Origin: Gp6-AA40 sp036274155
Lineage (GTDB): Bacteria; Acidobacteriota; Vicinamibacteria; Vicinamibacterales; UBA2999
Assembly: GCA_036274155.1 (NCBI GenBank)
Contig: DASUGH010000128.1
Coordinates: 1 to 40,582, forward strand
Length of the DNA stretch: 40,582 nucleotides
Reading direction: 5' to 3'
Shown here: piece after piece, positions 25,325 to 32,697 of the stretch
How positions within the stretch are numbered: the first letter of the stretch is position 1
Layout of the letters: each line of letters begins with the position of its first letter
The notes under the pieces: generated by a model
Seen by the model: the letters and a program-made list of their open reading frames with translations, nothing else
Databases searched by the model: none
Told to the model about the DNA's origin: nothing
Translations under genes and position numbers: made by a program

Positions 25325-25447
25325 ATGATGGGCGCCGTCCGGGCGGTCTGCTTTGGTTCGATCGTCGGGGCTGCCGCTGCCGGCGTCTTCTGGTTGATCG
25401 CGGGCGCGCATTTCCGGCCGGCCGAACCCGTCAAGGAATCAGGGTAG
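25325..25447 (+). CDS. Possible small membrane protein or the tail of one
   Basis: A short frame of 40 residues (MMGAVRAVCFGSIVG start) contains one transmembrane helix and a short hydrophilic end PAEPVKESG. Just upstream, another frame ends with NSDDPFYEMGVLSLQQRTA and a TGA that overlaps this ATG. Both look like pieces of a lost gene pair next to the peptidase break. No ribosome-binding site is present, so it may be non-functional. Confidence 0.25.
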   Translation: MMGAVRAVCFGSIVGAAAAGVFWLIAGAHFRPAEPVKESG

Positions 25448-25483
25448 GCCGTCATCCCTGGTCGCGCACTGGCACGGCCGGTG

Positions 25484-25720
25484 TCATTTCCCGGTGCGGG
25501 CGCTCCAGTTCCGAATCACGGTCAATGGCGCCTCCGGCCGATCATCGAGGGGCGAGACGATGAGGAACCGCCGGGCATCCTTCGATACGGCGTAGCTCAT
25601 GCTCGGGGTGATCCCCGCGGATGCACGTGCGGCGTCCTCCGTTGCATCCCCACCGAACCGTGGTGCCTGCGGTGCCGTCTTGTTATTGCGTTCTGATCCT
25701 CTCCAGGGCACCCGACCCTG
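25484..25720 (-). pseudogene. C-terminal remnant of a kinase/TolB-type WD40-like protein
   Basis: The minus-strand frame ends with ITPSMSYAVSKDARRFLI and APLTVIRNWSARTGK, followed by a stop. This matches the usual end of acidobacterial proteins with PD40/TolB-like repeats (often behind a Ser/Thr kinase domain): Y-x-V-S-x-D-x-x-R-F-L-I ... P-L-T-V-x-x-N-W. Only the last 40-80 residues remain; the rest would lie where the intact plus-strand gene at 25773 now is. It is therefore a fragment, and the 25449-25772 stretch contains nothing else recognisable. Confidence 0.6.
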
Positions 25721-25772
25721 AAACCGGAGGTCCAGGTCCGGCTTTTCGTTGAACTCGCCTGTTGGGGGGCAT

Positions 25773-27647
25773 ATGCGTCTCGCGTTCGCATTGTTGTCCG
25801 CTGTGCTCGTGGCGCGCGCTGCGGTGGCCCAGCCCCCGGCCCTGCCTGACCGCGCCGGCGCGCTGGTCGCAGCGGGCCGCACGTTTGTGTTCTACAGCGA
25901 TGCCGTCACGAACCTCCACGACTTCCTGGTCTGGAATGCACGCTCGCGGGAGCCGGTCGAGCCCCTGCCCGACTGCTTCGCCCGTCTCTCCGCGGTGCAG
26001 CGTACGGCCTTCGAGCAGGCGCGCGAGCACTACAAGGTGTTCGCCACGCCCGCGGGCAATCGACTGCTGCTTGCGTTGCGGTACCGGCTCGCCGGCTTCG
26101 GCGACTTCGGCATCGCGGACGCCGCTGCGATCGGAGCGGCGATCACGGCGTTGAAGGCGGCAGCACCCGCGTACGAGCAATGCTGGTGGCCGGCGCACGA
26201 CGCCCGCAATCGACGATGGGTCGCGGCCCTCGAGCCGATGCTCGCAGCTCACGAGGATGCGCTGAGCGAGCGCCTGAGCGTTCTCTACGGCAGCGAACTG
26301 CGTCGGCCTTTCCCCGTTGACGTCGTGAGTTACGGAAGCTTCGCGGGAGCCGACAGCGTGGTCGATCCCGATCACCTCCTCGTCTCGAGCCTCAAGCCGT
26401 CGAACGCCGGCTATGCGGCGCTCGAGATCGTGTTTCACGAGGCGTCGCATACGGTGTTCGGCCCCGGGCTCGACGGGCAGCTCTGGACCGATCTCGAGGC
26501 GTCCGCCAAGGCCGACGGCGCGCCGCTTGCGCCGGATTTCTGGCACGCGATGCTGTTCTACACGACAGGCAGCACGGTGAAGGCGCGCCTGGCCGAGCGA
26601 GGCATCGGCTATGAGCAGTCGCTCTACACGGAAGGCTTGTTCGAGCGCTCGTGGCCCTGGTTTCGGCAGCCACTCGAGCGTCTGTGGCAGCCGCACCTCG
26701 ACGGTCGCGTGCCGAGAACGGAAGCGCTGAAACTGATCGTCGCAGCGCACAAGTTGCCCGATCGGGGCGAGACGCTCGTTGCTGCCAGCCGTACGTTCGC
26801 CTTCTACAGCGATCTCGGCACGAATCTCCACGACTTCCTCCTCTCGAACGCGCGCTCGGAAGAACCGGTGGAACCCAGGCCGGCTTGCCTCGCCGGTGTA
26901 CCACCCGAACAGCGAGCGGCTTTCGAGCACGCGATCGACCACTACAGGAGGACGTTCGCGAATGGCGCCGGCGATCTCGTCCTGCTCTCGATGCGCTGGC
27001 GGCTCGCGAAGCTGGGCGACGTCGCGCTTGCCGATGAGGCGCTGATTGCCGCCACCGTCGCGGAGCTGGCGCCCGCAACGTCTGCGTATCAAACGTGCTG
27101 GTGGGAGGAGCACGACGCGCGCAACCGGCGCTGGGTCGCGAGCCTGCTGCCAGTGCTCAACGCCAACGAGGACGCCTTGCGCGCACGCCTCGCGGAGCTG
27201 TACGGCCAGCCGCTCGCGCGCTCGCTGCCCGTGGACGTCGTCGGGTACACGAGCATCGACGGCGGCAGCCCGGTGCTGAATCCGCATCACCTGCTCATCT
27301 CGAGCGCCAGACCGTCGACCGCGGGCTACTCCGCGCTGGAGGTGCTGTTTCGCGAAGCCTCCCAGACGATTTTCGGACCGCGGGCTCCGGGTCCGCTCTG
27401 GGAGACCTTCCAGCAGGCGTCGAAATCGTCAGCAAAAAAGCTGCCCGACGACTTCTCGCTTCTGCTGCTGTTATTTACGACCGGCCGTGCGGTGCAGGCG
27501 CGGCTGGCCGAGCAAGGCGTACGCGATTACAACCCGTACGTGTTCAGGGAACGTCTGCTCGAGCGCGTCACGCCCGAGCAGCGGAAGCGTTCGAACGCGT
27601 GTGGCAGCCGTACGTGGACGGCCGGGTACCGATGGCCGAAGCGGTAA
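25773..27647 (+). CDS. Secreted protein with duplicated HExxH domain; second copy degenerate; 3' frameshift
   Basis: The product has a signal peptide (1-20) and two tandem copies of a roughly 300-residue unit (about 25-325 and 331-600) that align throughout: RTFVFYSDAVTNLHDFL/RTFAFYSDLGTNLHDFL, CWWPAHDARNRRWVA/CWWEEHDARNRRWVA. Copy 1 has HEASH at 222-226 and His258 (FWHAML), a plausible zinc site. Copy 2 reads REASQ at 527-531 and FSLLLL, so both sites are lost. Near 27582 one base is apparently missing: the current frame ends with RSNACGSRTWTAGYRW, while the adjacent frame continues EAFERVWQPYVDGRVP and stops at 27685, matching copy 1's ERLWQPHLDGRVP. The family is not recognised. GGGGGG lies just before ATG 25773. 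Confidence 0.85.
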   Translation: MRLAFALLSAVLVARAAVAQPPALPDRAGALVAAGRTFVFYSDAVTNLHDFLVWNARSREPVEPLPDCFARLSAVQRTAFEQAREHYKVFATPAGNRLLLALRYRLAGFGDFGIADAAAIGAAITALKAAAPAYEQCWWPAHDARNRRWVAALEPMLAAHEDALSERLSVLYGSELRRPFPVDVVSYGSFAGADSVVDPDHLLVSSLKPSNAGYAALEIVFHEASHTVFGPGLDGQLWTDLEASAKADGAPLAPDFWHAMLFYTTGSTVKARLAERGIGYEQSLYTEGLFERSWPWFRQPLERLWQPHLDGRVPRTEALKLIVAAHKLPDRGETLVAASRTFAFYSDLGTNLHDFLLSNARSEEPVEPRPACLAGVPPEQRAAFEHAIDHYRRTFANGAGDLVLLSMRWRLAKLGDVALADEALIAATVAELAPATSAYQTCWWEEHDARNRRWVASLLPVLNANEDALRARLAELYGQPLARSLPVDVVGYTSIDGGSPVLNPHHLLISSARPSTAGYSALEVLFREASQTIFGPRAPGPLWETFQQASKSSAKKLPDDFSLLLLLFTTGRAVQARLAEQGVRDYNPYVFRERLLERVTPEQRKRSNACGSRTWTAGYRWPKR

Positions 27648-27704
27648 GGCAGCTGGTCGAAGCACTGCCCGCCGAATCACGCTAGCGGGCCGGGTGGACA
27701 TTCA

Positions 27705-29021
27705 TCACTGCTGCTCCCGGACGACTTCGTAGTCTCCGCGCCGTGGGCCTTCGCGAATCACGAACCCCGGTTTCACAGTGAACGTCCAGCCGTCTCCAAC
27801 GATCGTCATGTCGTCGAGGCGCACCGGTGCCGGTACACGGTGGACGCTACCGTCGCTCTCGCGCAGCACGCCCTTTTCGGCGCGAAGCATTCCAGAGTCT
27901 GTGTTGCGGGTGTAGGGACCGAAGAACACGGTGCCGACGTCGGGAATCACCACGGCGCCCATGGAATTGAACGAACCGCCGCCGCCGCCGCGAATCACGA
28001 GCACCGGACCGTCCACGAACTGCCGGCGCAATTCGGCGAGGCGTTCCTGCCGCCCTCGCTCGCGTTGCTCCTCGGCAGCACGGATCCCGGCGCCGGCGTA
28101 TCGGGCGGCAGACAGCGCCGCGTCAGTCGCCGGTTGAACCGCGAGGGCGTCCGCCAGGAGCGCCGCGAAATCGTCGGTCTTGCGGATCCGCTGACGCCAG
28201 CCGGGAGACGAGGCGTCGAGCAGCAGGCCATACGCCGGTCCAGTCCAGTACGCGAACGTGCGAACGAAGCTGTCGTCTCCATCGCAAGCGGCCAGTATCT
28301 CGATCGCACGCGCACCTGCGCCGGCCGCCGACTCCGCCGCGGCCGCGACGCCCGTGTACGAGGCGACGCCTTCGTTGATCTCGAGAGCACGCTCTTTTTC
28401 GGCGCTGCCCTGGTAGAGCATGTGCCGCGCCTGCCGGAACGCGAGCGCGTCGCGGACGGCCGTGCTGCGCTGCGCGCCTGACTCCCGGAGCCCGCGTGCG
28501 AGCGCGCGGCATTCGAGCCGCAGCCAATAGCGTCCATCCATCACGTCGAGATGTTCGTTCAACTGCTCCGAAGCCGTCAGCCCGAGCTTCTGCTGGACGA
28601 TGCCATGGAACAACTCGTGGAGGAGGATCTCCCTGGCGTGAAGCGGCGGCGCGTTGACGAGGGTGTCCCACGAGTACGCCCCCCAGGTGACGCCGCCCCA
28701 CTCGACGGGCGCGTTCATGCCGAGCAGCCAACGCGGGCGCGGCCCTTCCGGTGCCGGCTGGCTGGTGGCGATCGTCTGCGTCCGCGCGTCGACGATGACC
28801 ATCGGGCCGCAGAGCGACATGCCCCAGAGGCGTTTCCCCTCGCGCTCGCAGACTGCCTGCACGTCCTTGAAGAACTCCTGCGCGCGCTGTTGATCGACCT
28901 GCGCCGTCGCGGAAGATGCGAGCACTGTCGTCACGCACAACAGAATGGCCATCCGCCTCCGCGAACGCTCCGGCGGACAGGCACGGCGCGTCGGCTTCCT
29001 CATCGTCGAGGGAATGTCCAT
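27705..29021 (-). CDS. Secreted HExxH metallopeptidase-like protein
   Basis: The 438-residue protein has HELFH at 135-139 and, 75 residues later, EINEGVASYTG (Glu214 or Glu217 as third ligand), the arrangement of a gluzincin-type zinc peptidase. The mature part also has a C-terminal beta-rich region containing VIRGGGGGSFNSMG. The leader is unusual: MDIPST and MRKPTRR, then a stretch derived from a hairpin repeat (ACPPERSRRR), then a normal hydrophobic signal core MAILLCVTTVLASSATAQ. ATG 29021 has AGGAG ten bases upstream and is preferred. The peptidase function is an inference. It is convergent with the duplicated HExxH gene, 20-57 bases away. Confidence 0.82.
   Translation of the reverse strand: MDIPSTMRKPTRRACPPERSRRRMAILLCVTTVLASSATAQVDQQRAQEFFKDVQAVCEREGKRLWGMSLCGPMVIVDARTQTIATSQPAPEGPRPRWLLGMNAPVEWGGVTWGAYSWDTLVNAPPLHAREILLHELFHGIVQQKLGLTASEQLNEHLDVMDGRYWLRLECRALARGLRESGAQRSTAVRDALAFRQARHMLYQGSAEKERALEINEGVASYTGVAAAAESAAGAGARAIEILAACDGDDSFVRTFAYWTGPAYGLLLDASSPGWRQRIRKTDDFAALLADALAVQPATDAALSAARYAGAGIRAAEEQRERGRQERLAELRRQFVDGPVLVIRGGGGGSFNSMGAVVIPDVGTVFFGPYTRNTDSGMLRAEKGVLRESDGSVHRVPAPVRLDDMTIVGDGWTFTVKPGFVIREGPRRGDYEVVREQQ
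28952..28977. repeat. Hairpin repeat inside the leader of the metallopeptidase-like gene
   Basis: TCCGCC (28952-28957) and GGCGGA (28972-28977) close a hairpin with a GC-rich loop. It resembles the short TCCGCC...GGCGGACA palindromes common in GC-rich soil bacteria. It lies in frame in the coding sequence and supplies the basic residues PPERSRRR before the signal-peptide core. Confidence 0.5.
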
Positions 29022-29040
29022 GTCGATCGCTCTCCTAGTC

Positions 29041-29200
29041 TAGCAGCCCGTGGCGAAAGGCCGTGATGGGCTGCTGAGGCGCCGAGACAAACCACAGAGA
29101 GACCACAGAGATTCCTATGGTTTTCTCTGTGTCCTCGGTGCCTCCGTGGCGGACTGCTCTGTGCCTTGCAGGCCGATCGGATTTCACCTCGGCCTGCTAG
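29041..29200 (+). repeat. Dispersed CACAGAG repeat, copy C (complete)
   Basis: The complete 160-bp copy has GCAGCCC (29043-29049) with GGGCTGC (29068-29074) at one end and GCAGGCCG (29168-29175) with CGGCCTGC (29190-29197) at the other. The middle holds ACAAACCACAGAGAGACCAC and TTTTCTCTGTGTCCTCGGTG. It fills the gap between two minus-strand genes, and its last bases (CTAG) provide the TAG stop codon of the membrane-protein gene at 29197. Confidence 0.9.
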
Positions 29201-30228
29201 AACAACAAGCGGCCGGCAAACATCGGAAACAGCATCATGGCGACGATCAGCAGCCACGCGCGCCAGTTGCCGAAGTTCAGTGTGTAGCCAAGGCCGAAAC
29301 GGTTTTCGACCCACATGGCAGGGTCGCGCGGGTTGACGTAGTACATGCCGAATATCCACGCGTGGTCGGGCGTGGCGTCTCCGTGAACTTCCCGCCGCGC
29401 CGCAGGAGCGACCGCGCGCAGACCGCCCTGGCCGACGCGGAGCATCCAGACGGTCACGCCGAAATTGAGCAGCATGAGCGGCACCAGCACGAACCACCCT
29501 CTGCCGCTCAGGGTGTCGCCAAACCCCGGTATCGATTTGACCGTCACCGCGGACAGCAGAATCGCCGCAGCGTACGCCGCCAGAACAAGGCCGAGAATGT
29601 TGACGCGCCGGAACCGTTGTTCCGCAGACGCGGCTGGGCCGTCAGCCGCGATCTGTCGCGACCGCCGCGCCAACGTCACGGCCATCGTCAGCATCATGGC
29701 GACGAAGACCGCGCCGAACACGAGCTGCCCGAACGGGTTGGCCGTATCGGGACCATCCGGCACCTCGTCCAGGTACGCGTAACGGAGCAGCGCCGTTGCC
29801 AGCAGAATGGCAAACGGTCCGGCGGCAAACAGGGCTCCACCCGGTAGCGACGTGTCGCGCGTGACGAGTGAGGCGACGCGCACGTCGGACGGTGGGAGGG
29901 CGTGCGCGCGCGCCTTCTGGCGCGCCAGCTGCCACGCCACATGAGCGAACACGATGCTGCCGGTCATGACACCCGTCATCAGCATCGCTCCCCGTCCGGA
30001 GTCGTCCTGAGGCGATTGAAGCAACAGCAGGATCGCGAGCGCTGCCGCTGCACCGGCCCAGACCGTCATCCGGTAGCGCGAGACGAGCGTGCGGCCCACG
30101 CCCGCCACGTATGCCTCGGATACCGTCACCCCGAACAGGATGTCCGGCCGGCTGAGGCGAGGAATCAAATGAAAGAGGAGCGCATTCGCCGTCACCACGA
30201 GCATCAGGGCCCAGAATCCGGACGTCAT
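29197..30228 (-). CDS. DUF1648/DUF5808-type multi-pass membrane protein
   Basis: The 343-residue protein starts with MTSGFWALMLVVTANALLFHLIPRLSRPDILFGVTVSEAY, the DUF1648-like start with the F-G-V-T/R motif. About seven to eight transmembrane helices follow, then a DUF5808 block (FGMYYVNPRDPAMWVENRFGLGYTLNFGN) and a last helix. Such proteins are regularly encoded with YtrA-type GntR regulators, and the regulator gene here overlaps it by ATGA. GGAGGGAGGG precedes the ATG. Function unknown; members related to SdpI act in immunity to membrane-active peptides, so a role in envelope stress is possible but unproven. The stop codon lies within repeat copy C. Confidence 0.87.
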   Translation of the reverse strand: MTSGFWALMLVVTANALLFHLIPRLSRPDILFGVTVSEAYVAGVGRTLVSRYRMTVWAGAAAALAILLLLQSPQDDSGRGAMLMTGVMTGSIVFAHVAWQLARQKARAHALPPSDVRVASLVTRDTSLPGGALFAAGPFAILLATALLRYAYLDEVPDGPDTANPFGQLVFGAVFVAMMLTMAVTLARRSRQIAADGPAASAEQRFRRVNILGLVLAAYAAAILLSAVTVKSIPGFGDTLSGRGWFVLVPLMLLNFGVTVWMLRVGQGGLRAVAPAARREVHGDATPDHAWIFGMYYVNPRDPAMWVENRFGLGYTLNFGNWRAWLLIVAMMLFPMFAGRLLF

Positions 30229-30620
30229 AGTGACCCTCCCTCCGCGAGGCGGCGCAGCGCCGCCGAGATCTGGCGTGAGCTCATGCCGGCGCTGCGCAGT
30301 TGCGCGGCAATCTGTGACAGCTGCCGCAGCAGGCCATCAACCTGGCGCCGGTCAACGGCCCGCGGCGCGTTGCGCGCGATCACGGTCGCCCCGCGGCGGC
30401 GTTTCAGCTCCAGCCAGCCCTCGTCGGCGAGCAGCCGGTAAGCGAGCGCCACCGTGTTGAAGTGCACCCCGAGATCGAGGGCCAGCTGACGGATCGGCGG
30501 CAGCAGGTCGCCCGGCTTGAGCTGACCGTCTACCAGATGCCGGCGCAGATCATCGGCGATCTGCCGGTAGGCAGGAACCGGGGACTCGAGGTTGAGCGAG
30601 ACTCGGAGTGTGCCGGCCAT
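30225..30620 (-). CDS. GntR-family regulator, YtrA-type, of the DUF5808 module
   Basis: The 131-residue protein has the winged helix-turn-helix of GntR regulators (about 12-80: VPAYRQIADDLRRHLVDGQLKPGDLLPPIRQLALDLGVHFNTVALAYRLL) and a short helical tail of the YtrA type. It overlaps the membrane-protein gene by ATGA, so it most likely represses its own two-gene operon. A TATAAT -10 box lies 18 bases upstream of the ATG, and TAATGT/ACATTA repeats overlap this box. It is the second YtrA-type regulator in the window; the first (18898) controls an ABC operon. Confidence 0.92.
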   Translation of the reverse strand: MAGTLRVSLNLESPVPAYRQIADDLRRHLVDGQLKPGDLLPPIRQLALDLGVHFNTVALAYRLLADEGWLELKRRRGATVIARNAPRAVDRRQVDGLLRQLSQIAAQLRSAGMSSRQISAALRRLAEGGSL

Positions 30621-30624
30621 TGTC

Positions 30625-30649
30625 TAATGTCTATGTACATTATACATTA
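30625..30649 (-). promoter_or_regulatory. Promoter and probable GntR operator
   Basis: On the minus strand TATAAT (30644 to 30639) is a perfect -10 box. It overlaps an inverted repeat TAATGT (30625-30630)/ACATTA (30637-30642), and TACATTA is repeated in tandem at 30636-30642 and 30643-30649. The site would block transcription if bound. The -35 is weak (TTGCGT, 15 bases upstream). The 190 bases on to 30842 hold nothing recognisable. Confidence 0.7.
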
Positions 30650-30842
30650 ACGATCGCAGACGCAAGGCCTGCCCGGCGCGATGGCCGTGTCGGACTGCTG
30701 TCCGAGAGAGATTGCGCTGCGGGTGGCGTGGTGCATCGAACGAGCGTTCGAGGAGGGGCATCGCGGCAAAGGCCGTCGGTCACCGTAAGGGCTGGACGCG
30801 CGAGTTACCGTTCGAGCAGCCGCGGCCGCTCGTCATCCATTC

Positions 30843-32591
30843 TCACCGTGCCGCATCGACGGCGTACACGCTCAACTGCGCGTTGGTATTGATCCCTCCG
30901 CCAATGAACGCGACGAACTGCCTTCCGTCCACCTGATAGGTGATGGGAGGTCCGGCTCCCGTCAGTCCTGTCGGCAGATCCAGGAGCCGTTCCCCGGTGT
31001 CGGCGCGATAAGCCAGCAGTCGCCCCCCGGAAAGGGTCTGGAACACCAGATTCGCTGCGGTGGACATCACGCCGCCGAATGGTCCGCCGCCAACGGCGAA
31101 CCATCGCTCCTTCTGTGTCACCGGATCCCACGCGGAAAGGATTCCTGACTGCGTCGTGGTCCGAACGGGTCCATACGCAGGTGGTGTTGCCACAGAAGGA
31201 GCGCTTTCCGCAACTTTCGGCCCCGCCAGAGTGCCTCGATCCTGCCCGGTTGGACTGGGAGTGAACCGTTCCTCAGCGAGATAGGTGAGACTGCCCCTTG
31301 CGACGATGGGTACGTAGACCAATCCGGTCGCAGGGTTGAAGGACATCTGGGATGCGGCGTGCGTCTGATACGGCTGCACCGTGACCGCACGTGTCGACGT
31401 GTAATACGCATCGTCGTTGATGAGCGGGCGGCCCGTGCGAGGGTCCAGTCCGCGAGCCCAGTTCACAGGCGCCATCGGCTCGCCAGAAATAAACTCGCCG
31501 GTCACACGATCGAGCACATAGAAAAATCCATTCTTGTTGGCCTGCATGACGACCTTGCGGTCGCGGCCGTTGATTCGAAGATCGGCCAGTTGGAGATGCT
31601 GAACGGCGTCGTAGTCCCACTGATCGCCGGGCGTGCACTGGTAGTGCCATTTGAGCGCGCCGGTGTCGGCGCTGAGGGCAAGGATGGATGCAACGTAGAG
31701 ATTGTCCATTCGTGCCGGCCCCTGGCCACCGTGCCGCAGCTCCTGCGGGTACGGCAGACCGTTACCTGTGCCGACATAGACAAGGTTCGTGTCGGGATCG
31801 AAGGCCATCCCATCCCAGATCGAACCGCCGCCGCCCATCTTCCACCATTCGCCGGCCCATGTCTTTGCCGCCAAAGCCATCGCCTCGTTCTCGAAGGGCT
31901 TCGAGGGATCCCCGGGCACGGTGTAAAAGCGCCAGAGCTCCTTGCCGGTGTTCACGTCCAGTGCCGACACGTAACCCCGATACGGAGTGAACTCGGCGCC
32001 GGCATTTCCGATGAAGACCTTCCCTTTCACGACTCTCGGCGCCATCGTCACCGAATACGGAAAGGCCTCGCCGGGTTTTCGTTCAGGGACGACGCGAGCA
32101 GACCAGAGCAACGTGCCGGTGGCCGCATCGAGTGCCTGAACACGGCCATCAATGACCGGAACAATCAGCTTCCCCTCGTACAGCGCGACCCCGCGGCTAA
32201 TGACGCCGCAACAGAGACGGGTCGAACGATCCGCCTTCGGATCGTAGTGCCAGAGCTCCTTACCCGTGCGCGCGTCGACTGCAAACGTGACGCTCCAGGT
32301 GCTGATGCCATAAAGCACGCCATTGGCAAAGAGTGGCGTGCCTTTGGGGCCCTCTCCCGGACCGATGTCGTAGGACCATGCCTGACCCAGGCGGGCCACG
32401 TTTGACACCGTGATCTGCGTCAGCGGGCTATGCCGGTGCTCGCCGTAATCGTGTCCGACCATCAGCCATTCGCTGCTCTCTGCGGCGCTGTTTAGATCCG
32501 CGTCGACTCTTCGCAACTGGAAGGCGGCGGCCAGCGATGTAACGCAGACGACCAGGCCGGTCACGATAAGCAAGCGATTCGGCTGTTTCAT
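30843..32591 (-). CDS. PQQ-dependent alcohol dehydrogenase (quinoprotein) with lanthanide-type motif
   Basis: The 582-residue exported protein is an eight-bladed quinoprotein of the methanol/ethanol dehydrogenase family. Seen: signal segment 1-23; vicinal Cys127-Cys128 (LCCGVISRG); Glu200 in GNAGAEF and Asn277 in VGTGNG as metal ligands; stacking Trp259; and PGDQWDYD at 321-328. Asp326 is the likely catalytic Asp and Asp328, two residues on, is the extra ligand known from lanthanide-dependent XoxF/ExaF enzymes (Ca enzymes have Ala there). There is no C-terminal cytochrome c domain, and no small cytochrome gene is adjacent. ATG 32591 has AGGAG upstream; the longer frame to 32798 runs into the neighbouring gene's end and is not supported. 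Confidence 0.92.
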   Translation of the reverse strand: MKQPNRLLIVTGLVVCVTSLAAAFQLRRVDADLNSAAESSEWLMVGHDYGEHRHSPLTQITVSNVARLGQAWSYDIGPGEGPKGTPLFANGVLYGISTWSVTFAVDARTGKELWHYDPKADRSTRLCCGVISRGVALYEGKLIVPVIDGRVQALDAATGTLLWSARVVPERKPGEAFPYSVTMAPRVVKGKVFIGNAGAEFTPYRGYVSALDVNTGKELWRFYTVPGDPSKPFENEAMALAAKTWAGEWWKMGGGGSIWDGMAFDPDTNLVYVGTGNGLPYPQELRHGGQGPARMDNLYVASILALSADTGALKWHYQCTPGDQWDYDAVQHLQLADLRINGRDRKVVMQANKNGFFYVLDRVTGEFISGEPMAPVNWARGLDPRTGRPLINDDAYYTSTRAVTVQPYQTHAASQMSFNPATGLVYVPIVARGSLTYLAEERFTPSPTGQDRGTLAGPKVAESAPSVATPPAYGPVRTTTQSGILSAWDPVTQKERWFAVGGGPFGGVMSTAANLVFQTLSGGRLLAYRADTGERLLDLPTGLTGAGPPITYQVDGRQFVAFIGGGINTNAQLSVYAVDAAR

Positions 32592-32697
32592 CCGGCTCCT
32601 GCTCTTGTGGCTTCCGCCTCGAGCGCAGGCGACAGACAGATAGGAACTCACGCGCACGGGCGTGGCGAGGGCGTTGGACTGAAGATCAGGCGAGATA

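Noticed and set aside
25683..27290. A 535-codon minus-strand open frame
   Set aside because: It is antisense to the duplicated HExxH gene; its internal similarity only mirrors the tandem repeat in that gene.
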